NCBI RefSeq assembly: GCF_004102025.1
Contig: NZ_CP025228.1
Location: 2,852,001 to 2,916,000, forward strand
Direction of reading: 5' to 3'
Source of the DNA: Actinomyces qiguomingii
Lineage (GTDB): Bacteria; Actinomycetota; Actinomycetes; Actinomycetales; Actinomycetaceae
Length of the DNA stretch: 64,000 bases
Made by a program: the position numbers and the translations under genes
The notes under the pieces: generated by a model
What the model was told of the DNA's origin: nothing
Seen by the model: the letters and a program-made list of their open reading frames with translations, nothing else
Databases searched by the model: none
Shown here: positions 53,191-63,879 of the stretch, piece after piece
Layout of the letters: every line of letters begins with the position of its first letter
Numbering within the stretch: position 1 is the stretch's first letter

Positions 53191-54129
53191 ATGGCCCGGA
53201 TGCTGCCGGTTCCCGTGACAGCGCTCCCGCGCGTGCAGGACCGCATGACGTTCCTCTATGCGGAGCATTGTGTAGTGCATCGCGAGGACGGAGCGCTTAC
53301 TGCGCGCAATGACCAGGGCACTGTCCGGGTCCCGGCAGCCTCATTGATCGCGGTGCTTTTGGGGCCCGGAACCTCGGTGAGCCACCAGGCCATGTGTCTG
53401 CTGGGTGAGTGTGGAACGACCGCCGTCTGGGTGGGAGAACGGGGCGTGCGCTATTACGCGCACGGACGCTCGCTGGCCACCTCCACCCGTTTATTGGAGG
53501 AACAAGCGGCCAGAGTCTCCTCGCCACAGAAGCGTCTGCGGGTGGCCCGTGAGATGTACTCCATGCGCTTCCACGGCGAGGATGTCAGCGGCCTCACCAT
53601 GCAGCAGCTGCGCGGTCGAGAAGGCGCCCGCGTGCGCGAAATCTACCGGGAGAACTCGCGCAGGACCGGCGTTCCCTGGACCCGCCGCGACTACCGACCC
53701 GACGACTTCGAGGCCTCGGATCCGATCAACCAGGCGCTTTCCGCCGCCCACGCCGCCCTGTACGGGGTAGTGCACGGCGTCATTGTTTCGCTGGGTTGTT
53801 CGCCCGGCTTGGGCTTCGTACATACCGGGCACGAGCGTTCCTTCGTGTACGACATCGCTGACCTCTACAAGGCGGAGACGACGATCCCCATGGCCTTCGA
53901 TGTCGTTGCCGAGGGCATGGAAGATCTGAGGGGCACCACCAGGCGCCGAGTGCGCGACAAGGTGTTCGAGCTACGCGTCATCGAACGTGCCGTCAAGGAC
54001 ATCCGTGGCCTACTCGGCGTCGAGGAGGAGGAGGACCTGAGCGTCAACGTGGTCTCCCTGTGGGATTACCAGCGGCGACTAGTTGCCGGTGGCGCGAACT
54101 ATTCGGAAGAGGATGCAGGCGGATGGTAG
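53191..54129 (+). CDS. cas1: CRISPR integrase Cas1 (type I-E)
   Basis: A 312-residue Cas1e with all catalytic residues: Glu144 in LRGREGARVR, His211 in GFVHTGH and Asp221 in FVYDIADL. It integrates new spacers at the leader end together with Cas2. Intact active site, so adaptation is expected to work. Overlaps cas2 by 7 bp. Confidence 0.97.
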   Translation: MARMLPVPVTALPRVQDRMTFLYAEHCVVHREDGALTARNDQGTVRVPAASLIAVLLGPGTSVSHQAMCLLGECGTTAVWVGERGVRYYAHGRSLATSTRLLEEQAARVSSPQKRLRVAREMYSMRFHGEDVSGLTMQQLRGREGARVREIYRENSRRTGVPWTRRDYRPDDFEASDPINQALSAAHAALYGVVHGVIVSLGCSPGLGFVHTGHERSFVYDIADLYKAETTIPMAFDVVAEGMEDLRGTTRRRVRDKVFELRVIERAVKDIRGLLGVEEEEDLSVNVVSLWDYQRRLVAGGANYSEEDAGGW

Positions 54130-54515
54130 TGCTGATTCTCTCCGCCGCACCTGCTTCTTTGCGCGGCGCCATGACACGTTGGCTGCTCGAAGTGAGCCCG
54201 GGCGTGTTCGTCGGGCATCTGTCCGCCAGGGTGCGTGAACAACTATGGGAGCTCGTCAGGGCATACATAGGCGACGGTAGGGCACTGCTCATCTGGTCTG
54301 CGCGCTCTGAGCAGCACTTCGAAATCGCATCACTTGGTCATGACCGCGATCCCGTCGATATCGAGGGCTGCATCGTGATGCGCACACCGTACCGGCAGAT
54401 CGAAGGGGCCAAGTCGATTCCCGGCGCAGTAAAGCCCGCCAAAGAATCATGGTCGATCGCAGCCAGACGCCGCCGCTTCCGCAACACGGCGGAGCGGGCA
54501 CTAGGTCAGCAGTAA
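54123..54515 (+). CDS. cas2: CRISPR adaptation protein Cas2 (type I-E)
   Basis: A 130-residue Cas2e: VVLILSAAPASLRGAMTRWLLEVSPGVFVGHLSARVREQLW is the family N-terminus. The C-terminal 30 residues are basic and extend beyond the usual 95-115 residue length. ATG 54123 overlaps the end of cas1. Its stop codon lies 56 bp before the first repeat. Confidence 0.95.
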   Translation: MVVLILSAAPASLRGAMTRWLLEVSPGVFVGHLSARVREQLWELVRAYIGDGRALLIWSARSEQHFEIASLGHDRDPVDIEGCIVMRTPYRQIEGAKSIPGAVKPAKESWSIAARRRRFRNTAERALGQQ

Positions 54516-54571
54516 AGGAATCACGTGTAGAATCTGCCTTCGGGGCGTTGGGAATCCAAGGATCTACAAGC
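54516..54571 (+). promoter_or_regulatory. CRISPR leader (cas2-proximal)
   Basis: Fifty-six bases between the cas2 stop codon and repeat 1. The true leader probably extends into cas2. All repeats near it match consensus, and the far end has the decayed repeat, so this is the leader side. No array promoter was assigned with confidence. Confidence 0.65.
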
Positions 54572-57500
54572 GTCGACCCCGCGCGAGCGGGGATGATCCC
54601 CGGGCCGACGGCGGGGACCTGCTGGACCGCGTGTCGACCCCGCGCGAGCGGGGATGATCCCTACGTGGTCGGGCATGTGTCCTCCAGGATCGACGTCGAC
54701 CCCGCGCGAGCGGGGATGATCCCACGCCGTTCTTGTCGGGGATGCCGTAGTTGAGGTCGACCCCGCGCGAGCGGGGATGATCCCACGGTCAAACCATCAT
54801 CGCGATAACTCTCGCCGTCGACCCCGCGCGAGCGGGGATGATCCGATGGCCCGCTCCCAGAGGGGCCGCGATTACCTGTCGACCCCGCGCGAGCGGGGAT
54901 GATCCGTTGAAGGACCCGTCCAATGTCGCGGTTCTTAAGTCGACCCCGCGCGAGCGGGGATGATCCTCCCAAGGCATTCGGAAAGCAGATTCTCTGATGG
55001 TCGACCCCGCGCGAGCGGGGATGATCCAGCAGCTGAGGATCTTAATGGTGCTATTGAGAAGTCGACCCCGCGCGAGCGGGGATGATCCCTCAAAAACCGA
55101 TAGTGGCAGCCAGGATATTTCGTCGACCCCGCGCGAGCGGGGATGATCCGCGAAGAACCCCGCCATGGTGGTGCCGTAGCCGGTCGACCCCGCGCGAGCG
55201 GGGATGATCCCGCCATCTCAATAACGTCATACTGTTCCTGGATGTCGACCCCGCGCGAGCGGGGATGATCCGACCATCAGTGTTAAGGTTTCCGAGGAAG
55301 ACCTGTCGACCCCGCGCGAGCGGGGATGATCCCACGAATTCATTCATCGCGCTAGCGCTTGCCATGTCGACCCCGCGCGAGCGGGGATGATCCTCGGTCC
55401 CGCGGAACAGGGGACGATCAAGATCAGTCGACCCCGCGCGAGCGGGGATGATCCTCAACACAGAGCGTTATTGACATCCTTACGGAAGTCGACCCCGCGC
55501 GAGCGGGGATGATCCGAACGGATCGAATGCCATCACGATCACCGGTCCGTCGACCCCGCGCGAGCGGGGATGATCCCTGGACGCCGCCCTCAACGATCCC
55601 CGGATCACCGTCGACCCCGCGCGAGCGGGGATGATCCGCGGACTTTGACCGGCTCTACCGCGCTCTCCGCGTCGACCCCGCGCGAGCGGGGATGATCCTT
55701 CGGGTACAGGGTTAGGCCATTGTGATAGGGAGTCGACCCCGCGCGAGCGGGGATGATCCGTTCTACGGCGACCGGGCCGCCTGGGACCGGTAGTCGACCC
55801 CGCGCGAGCGGGGATGATCCGTTCGACTCTTCCCCGGCGGTCTGGTATAGCGAGTCGACCCCGCGCGAGCGGGGATGATCCGTTAGGGAAGCCCGGATTA
55901 AAGGAGAGCAGAATGTCGACCCCGCGCGAGCGGGGATGATCCTTGCTGGTAGAATTCGAAGCCGGCATATTAGCCGTCGACCCCGCGCGAGCGGGGATGA
56001 TCCTACGCGAAGCGTACTCGGTAGACGCATTCGATCGTCGACCCCGCGCGAGCGGGGATGATCCCTGTCGGTTCCCAGGCCAATGGTGGCGGCGTATGTC
56101 GACCCCGCGCGAGCGGGGATGATCCTCGCAGCGCCTCTCAATGGTTAACGCTTTCAGAGTCGACCCCGCGCGAGCGGGGATGATCCCCGCTCGACCTCGC
56201 GGTCGGTGGCGGCGGCGGGGTCGACCCCGCGCGAGCGGGGATGATCCCCGCTCGACCTCGCGGTCGGTGGCGGCGGCGGGGTCGACCCCGCGCGAGCGGG
56301 GATGATCCGCCATCACCGGACGGACCGCACCTCAACTAACAGTCGACCCCGCGCGAGCGGGGATGATCCCATACGCCACCGACCAAAACACTCCGCCCAG
56401 AGGTCGACCCCGCGCGAGCGGGGATGATCCCTCGATGGTCGACGAAGTTGCCGAACCCCATGTGTCGACCCCGCGCGAGCGGGGATGATCCGCTCCGAAT
56501 CGGTCGAGGCCGAGATCCGCCTTAGTCGACCCCGCGCGAGCGGGGATGATCCGCTTCCTGGGCTCTCTCCCGGATCGCCTCGGCCGTCGACCCCGCGCGA
56601 GCGGGGATGATCCCAGGCCCTCAAACTCGGCAAGGCCGTGGGCGTCGTCGACCCCGCGCGAGCGGGGATGATCCGCACCGGCCGCCTCGCAGGCAACCGT
56701 CAAACGCGTCGACCCCGCGCGAGCGGGGATGATCCGTCGCGTTCGGGGCGGCTGGCGTGATCCAACCTGTCGACCCCGCGCGAGCGGGGATGATCCGTCG
56801 CGTTCGGGCGGAAGGCGCGCGGTCAGGTGGCGTCGACCCCGCGCGAGCGGGGATGATCCGTCGCGTTCGGGGCGGCTGGCGTGATCCAACCTGTCGACCC
56901 CGCGCGAGCGGGGATGATCCGCCTGTCGCCCGGCGTGCACGGTACCAAATTCGGTCGACCCCGCGCGAGCGGGGATGATCCGTGTATAACTGGATGTCCA
57001 TGACGCCAAGTAATGTCGACCCCGCGCGAGCGGGGATGATCCTTCGGCTTCGGCGGTCGCTCCGGCGCCGTTGACGTCGACCCCGCGCGAGCGGGGATGA
57101 TCCAGCAACTCCGCACAGTCGATCGCCTAGCCCAGTGTCGACCCCGCGCGAGCGGGGATGATCCGCGCTCAAGGCCGCCGGGTACAGCGTCGAGGAGGTC
57201 GACCCCGCGCGAGCGGGGATGATCCTACAGCGTCGGCCTCGCCGTCATGTAGGCCGCGGTCGACCCCGCGCGAGCGGGGATGATCCTGTGTCGGGTTGTT
57301 ATACAGATTGCGAATGCCAGTCGACCCCGCGCGAGCGGGGATGATCCGGCGGCCGAGGATCTCAACGGCGCTATCGAGAAGTCGACCCCGCGCGAGCGGG
57401 GATGATCCCAGAGGGGGCGCCGGGGATGGAACCGGCGCCCCGTCGACCCCGCGCGAGCGGGGATGATCCTCCGTCGGCCTCGGCCTCCAGGGCCTTAGCG

Positions 57501-60500
57501 GGGTCGACCCCGCGCGAGCGGGGATGATCCCGCTCCGTCGTCGACGGTCGCTTCCGGAGGCGTGTCGACCCCGCGCGAGCGGGGATGATCCCTCAGCCGA
57601 GCCCACATCAGCCAGGCCGAGATGGTCGACCCCGCGCGAGCGGGGATGATCCGCATACGTCCACACATGCGGGCGTAGTGCGACTGTCGACCCCGCGCGA
57701 GCGGGGATGATCCCGCGACCACCGGCTACCAGGACACGCCGTGGAAGTCGACCCCGCGCGAGCGGGGATGATCCCGCGAACGCGCTGGGGATTGCCTCCA
57801 CTGGTAGGTCGACCCCGCGCGAGCGGGGATGATCCGTCGACGGCATTGTTGTCGACGCCAATTCTATGGTCGACCCCGCGCGAGCGGGGATGATCCTGGA
57901 CCCAGCCGATAATGCTGTAGATTCCAGCGGTCGACCCCGCGCGAGCGGGGATGATCCCTGGCCGCGGCGCCGTGTAATCAATCTCACCCTGTCGACCCCG
58001 CGCGAGCGGGGATGATCCGGTCAGCGAGGAAGACCTCGAGTGGCTCAACACGTCGACCCCGCGCGAGCGGGGATGATCCTTCGTAGTCTCGCTCGAACTA
58101 TCCGTATTCGCGCGTCGACCCCGCGCGAGCGGGGATGATCCGTCGGCGGCGGGCCGTAGGGTGATCCCGCTCGTGTCGACCCCGCGCGAGCGGGGATGAT
58201 CCGGCTATCCGCAAATACACGGGTGAGTTGAAGTTGTCGACCCCGCGCGAGCGGGGATGATCCGTTGAAGGCTCAGAATTTTGATCTGTTGATGGCGTCG
58301 ACCCCGCGCGAGCGGGGATGATCCCACGAATTTGTTCATCGCGCTAGCGCTTGCCATGTCGACCCCGCGCGAGCGGGGATGATCCTGACGTTCGGATTGT
58401 CAGTATGGCTATGGACGAGTCGACCCCGCGCGAGCGGGGATGATCCGGAGAGCGCCCGGCGAGGAACGCTGCTACGGCTGTCGACCCCGCGCGAGCGGGG
58501 ATGATCCCATAGCCATCTGCTTGCAGTTCCTTCAGCACGCGTCGACCCCGCGCGAGCGGGGATGATCCTCTTGAATCTGCTTGCCCGTCGACGATTTCAA
58601 CGTCGACCCCGCGCGAGCGGGGATGATCCTCGAGATGGAGGATGCGCAAGACGCGTTTTGGGGTCGACCCCGCGCGAGCGGGGATGATCCGGTGCACTGT
58701 GATGCGCGGTGGTTTATCGAGGGGTCGACCCCGCGCGAGCGGGGATGATCCGACGCCTTTTGGGCCACCGTCTGGGAGTTTTTCGTCGACCCCGCGCGAG
58801 CGGGGATGATCCGGAGAGGGCTCGGCGCGGAACATTGCTACGACTGTCGACCCCGCGCGAGCGGGGATGATCCCTGAAATGCGTGACGTGCTGTACTGCT
58901 TCTGGAGTCGACCCCGCGCGAGCGGGGATGATCCTAATTGCAACATTGGCGTCGGTCGCCACTGCGTGTCGACCCCGCGCGAGCGGGGATGATCCGCACG
59001 TGAAGCGGAGACTGGGCACCCGCCGCGAGTCGACCCCGCGCGAGCGGGGATGATCCCGCGTTGTACCGGACGGCGGACATCGCCTACGAGTCGACCCCGC
59101 GCGAGCGGGGATGATCCGGAGCGGGCCACTGTACCCGGCACATTTAGTACAGTCGACCCCGCGCGAGCGGGGATGATCCCCCTCCCTACGGCGAGGGTGA
59201 GTGGGTGGAAGTCGACCCCGCGCGAGCGGGGATGATCCCCGTTCCATGCTTCCCATCCTATCGTGCTATACGTCGACCCCGCGCGAGCGGGGATGATCCG
59301 GCCGGCGTCGACTACGAGACAGTCGACCTGTCGTCGACCCCGCGCGAGCGGGGATGATCCGCCTGCTGGGCTCTCTCCCGGATCGCCTCGGCCGTCGACC
59401 CCGCGCGAGCGGGGATGATCCGCTCGCCCGCGGATACAGCGCACCAAGTGGGGAGTCGACCCCGCGCGAGCGGGGATGATCCCTGACCCGGCGGCGTCTC
59501 AGTGAATGGCCTACCGTCGACCCCGCGCGAGCGGGGATGATCCGTGAATTCAGATCGGGTACCTTCACGTGCCAGTGTCGACCCCGCGCGAGCGGGGATG
59601 ATCCGCAGGACACGCAGGCTGGCGGTGTCGCTCTGGAGGTCGACCCCGCGCGAGCGGGGATGATCCCGCTGGCGTCTGCCCATCGTCATCCAGCACCTCG
59701 TCGACCCCGCGCGAGCGGGGATGATCCATACAGTGCTGACCGCGACCCGCAATCGGACACCGTCGACCCCGCGCGAGCGGGGATGATCCGGAACATGTCG
59801 ACGGTCTCGAAACCGATTTCCCGTCGACCCCGCGCGAGCGGGGATGATCCTCGCTCAATCGAAAGGGGAACATCATGAGCGAGGTCGACCCCGCGCGAGC
59901 GGGGATGATCCGGTGATGTGGATTGGCTGATCATTGAACTCTGCGTCGACCCCGCGCGAGCGGGGATGATCCCACGGCCACCGGCTACCAGGACACGCCG
60001 TGGAAGTCGACCCCGCGCGAGCGGGGATGATCCCCGGCCCAGCTCAAACCGGTCGTGCCAGCGGTCGTCGACCCCGCGCGAGCGGGGATGATCCTCAGTC
60101 ATGGGGTCACGCCTCCGGCATCGCGTCGTCGACCCCGCGCGAGCGGGGATGATCCTTCCTCGCCAGCGCCTGAGAGGAGAAGCTATGGGTCGACCCCGCG
60201 CGAGCGGGGATGATCCGGTGATCTCGTCTCGGGCCTGCCGGTTGGCGGGGTCGACCCCGCGCGAGCGGGGATGATCCCCCGCCGAACACGTCCGCGACCA
60301 GCCCCACAGGGTCGACCCCGCGCGAGCGGGGATGATCCCTACGCCACGCCTTCGCGACCGAGCTCCTCGCCGTCGACCCCGCGCGAGCGGGGATGATCCT
60401 CGTGAGGGGCGCCTGCACCTGCACGTGGACGCGTCGACCCCGCGCGAGCGGGGATGATCCTAATGTTCGATGCGGCGTAGTTCGATAGTAAAAGTCGACC

Positions 60501-63500
60501 CCGCGCGAGCGGGGATGATCCGCAAAATATTTGTAGTTGGCCTGAGCGGCCCGAAGTCGACCCCGCGCGAGCGGGGATGATCCCGCGAGGCCCGGCTTCT
60601 CGGCGCCCCATAGGGCGTCGACCCCGCGCGAGCGGGGATGATCCCGCGAGGCCCGGCTTCTCGGCGCCCCATAGGGCGTCGACCCCGCGCGAGCGGGGAT
60701 GATCCTGACGCCCGATATGGCTATGGCAGCTCCGACGAGGTCGACCCCGCGCGAGCGGGGATGATCCACCGGTCGAAAAAGAACACCCCACCCGCCAGCC
60801 GGTCGACCCCGCGCGAGCGGGGATGATCCGTGCTGGTAGGGCTGGTCGACGTCGGCGACGCTGTCGACCCCGCGCGAGCGGGGATGATCCTGCCCTAGGA
60901 GGTCACGTAGTGCGGCGAACACCGTCGACCCCGCGCGAGCGGGGATGATCCGGCCCATAACACTCAGCCTGTAAGCGCGTTAGGGTCGACCCCGCGCGAG
61001 CGGGGATGATCCGTTGAGCGTGGTGGTCGTGGTCGTGGTCATTGCGTCGACCCCGCGCGAGCGGGGATGATCCGTGCTTTCCGGCGCGCAAGCGCTGCCG
61101 GCTCGCGTCGACCCCGCGCGAGCGGGGATGATCCGTCGAAGATCGTGGTCTGCCGGCCTTGCTGGTGGTCGACCCCGCGCGAGCGGGGATGATCCGGGTG
61201 TAGGCCACGTCCGCCTGGTCGTCGGCGAGTCGACCCCGCGCGAGCGGGGATGATCCGCTGCGGGGGTAGCGGGGATCAGCTCCGACAGCGTCGACCCCGC
61301 GCGAGCGGGGATGATCCGCGATCGGGCGGGCGCAGATTGGGGATGCCGCTGTCGACCCCGCGCGAGCGGGGATGATCCCCGAGACCGGGGACTCGGCGGC
61401 CGGCGTGAGGGGTCGACCCCGCGCGAGCGGGGATGATCCCACGACCACCGTGCCCGGGGGGCTGGTGTGGGAGTCGACCCCGCGCGAGCGGGGATGATCC
61501 CGCGGCCTCCACGTCAGCGTCCTCGGCGTCAAGGTCGACCCCGCGCGAGCGGGGATGATCCGTTGGTGCGCGCCGAGTACCGCCGCGCCCACGCGTCGAC
61601 CCCGCGCGAGCGGGGATGATCCGCTCATCTGCGCGACGGCCCCGGCCCGCAGTAGGTCGACCCCGCGCGAGCGGGGATGATCCGTTGGTGCGCGCCGAGT
61701 ACCGCCGCGCCCACGCGTCGACCCCGCGCGAGCGGGGATGATCCGCTCATCTGCGCGACGGCCCCGGCCCGCAGTAGGTCGACCCCGCGCGAGCGGGGAT
61801 GATCCGCTGATTTCGGCGGCCGTCCGTATTATCGGCAAGTCGACCCCGCGCGAGCGGGGATGATCCCCCTGGGCCACACACCCCGAGCTACGCCTCGACG
61901 TCGACCCCGCGCGAGCGGGGATGATCCGGTGGTGCCGGCCTCGAAGGTGAGGGCGGCGGTGTCGACCCCGCGCGAGCGGGGATGATCCGGCCGCATAACC
62001 CAAACGGTTGACACCCGAGAGGTCGACCCCGCGCGAGCGGGGATGATCCGCGCCTGCTGATGGAGGCCAGCGACCGATACAGGTCGACCCCGCGCGAGCG
62101 GGGATGATCCCCCGGCGGCCCTCACCGCCCGGGGAGGCAGCCGGTCGACCCCGCGCGGGCGGGGATGATCCGCCCGCCTCACATTCACCGCCCCCACCCC
62201 CAACGTCGACCCCGCGCGAGCGGGGATGATCCCCCCGCGGTAGCGGGGATGGCCCGGTGTATTAGGTCGACCCCGCGCGAGCGGGGATGATCCGAAATGC
62301 CTGAGGGGCTGTGGGTGGGACGCATGGTCGACCCCGCGCGAGCGGGGATGATCCGATGACCGGAAGACCCTCTTCGACCTGACGAAAGTCGACCCCGCGC
62401 GAGCGGGGATGATCCCGGGAAGTCGACGTTCGCGCAGGTGCTCAGCTTGTCGACCCCGCGCGAGCGGGGATGATCCGCGCGACGGTTTCCAGTGGCCACC
62501 GCGCCGCTGGTCGACCCCGCGCGAGCGGGGATGATCCTACCATGGTCTGACCTGCGCTTCGCAGCTTGTTGTCGACCCCGCGCGAGCGGGGATGATCCGT
62601 CTGGTGTGGCCCCTCAGCGGATGAACACGGCGTCGACCCCGCGCGAGCGGGGATGATCCGCCCGATCTGGACAAGCTGGCGCGCGCGGTCGGGTCGACCC
62701 CGCGCGAGCGGGGATGATCCCCGGATGGGTTTTCCGGCGCGGCGGATGCGGACGTCGACCCCGCGCGAGCGGGGATGATCCGGCTCTTCCATAGGCCGAC
62801 GTGGTAGGTAGCTCGTCGACCCCGCGCGAGCGGGGATGATCCCGTGGGAGAGGGCGCAGACCGTCTACCTGCGCTGTCGACCCCGCGCGAGCGGGGATGA
62901 TCCGGAGACTCCAATGACTTTCTCGATGAGCCGCCGGTCGACCCCGCGCGAGCGGGGATGATCCGAGAGTGCAGGGACCAACTGGGCGGGAGTGCCCGTC
63001 GACCCCGCGCGAGCGGGGATGATCCCACCACTGAGGTTACCCTGCAACTAGACGTTTGGTCGACCCCGCGCGAGCGGGGATGATCCGCTCGGCGGACAGT
63101 CGATGAGCACGGCGTCGTAGTCGACCCCGCGCGAGCGGGGATGATCCCCGCAAGTTCCGGGCGCTGATGCGCCGGGGCCGGTCGACCCCGCGCGAGCGGG
63201 GATGATCCGGGTGGCGATCTCATCATCCGCCGAATAGCTGGGTCGACCCCGCGCGAGCGGGGATGATCCCGCAGCCATGGAGGACCTGGGCGTGACCGTG
63301 ACGTCGACCCCGCGCGAGCGGGGATGATCCGAAAAAACGGCTGCCAGCAGTCGCATTGCCGGCGTCGATCCCGCGCGAGCGGGGATGATCCTCCTGGAAG
63401 AACGCCGTCGGCCCGGCCATGGGCGTCGACCCCGCGCGAGCGGGGATGATCCCGCGCTGTCGTCGACGATCCAGTTTGGTGTCCAGTCGACCCCGCGCGA

Positions 63501-63818
63501 GCGGGGATGATCCCTGCTGGGCCGCTGCGCCCCGGCTGTGCCAGTTGTCGACCCCGCGCGAGCGGGGATGATCCGAGGGAGCCGAGCCTGACCCGGACGC
63601 CTACCAGGTCGACCCCGCGCGAGCGGGGATGATCCGACCGGCCTCGTCCCCGCTGTCGTACAGCCGGTGTCGACCCCGCGCGAGCGGGGATGATCCCTGG
63701 GCCGGCGAACGATCATCCTCATTCAACCTGTCGACCCCGCGCGAGCGGGGATGATCCCGAGTTCGGCTCCATGGCTGAGCTAGCGGCCGAGTCGACCCCG
63801 CGCGAACGGAGATGGTCC
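54572..63818 (+). CRISPR. type I-E CRISPR array, 152 repeats and 151 spacers
   Basis: I tracked every repeat start by hand. The 28-bp repeat has GTCGA, a 6-bp stem CCCCGC/GCGGGG with GCGA loop, then ATGATCC. Spacers are 33 nt in nearly all cases; eight are 34 (e.g. after repeats 2, 58, 75), one is 35 (56797-56831) and one is 31 (59180-59210). Repeats are identical except number 125 (62144, A15G), number 145 (63364, C6T) and the last, 152 (63791, three changes), which marks the old end. Some adjacent units are duplicated. The stem-loop fits cleavage by Cas6e. Confidence 0.99.
63791..63818 (+). repeat. degenerate terminal CRISPR repeat
   Basis: Differs from consensus at G16A, G20A and A25G. 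The second change breaks one base pair of the stem. Such decay is usual at the leader-distal end. The following 61 bases (63819-63879) hold no recognised feature. Confidence 0.9.
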
Positions 63819-63879
63819 CACCTCCCACATGCACAGGATGATTCACTTCCGACTGCACCCACCGCCACCGATGCTTCAC

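Noticed and set aside
63791..63818. A second, oppositely oriented array or leader starting at the far end.
   Set aside because: The last repeat is decayed and followed by unrelated sequence and a gene end; the leader side is next to cas2.
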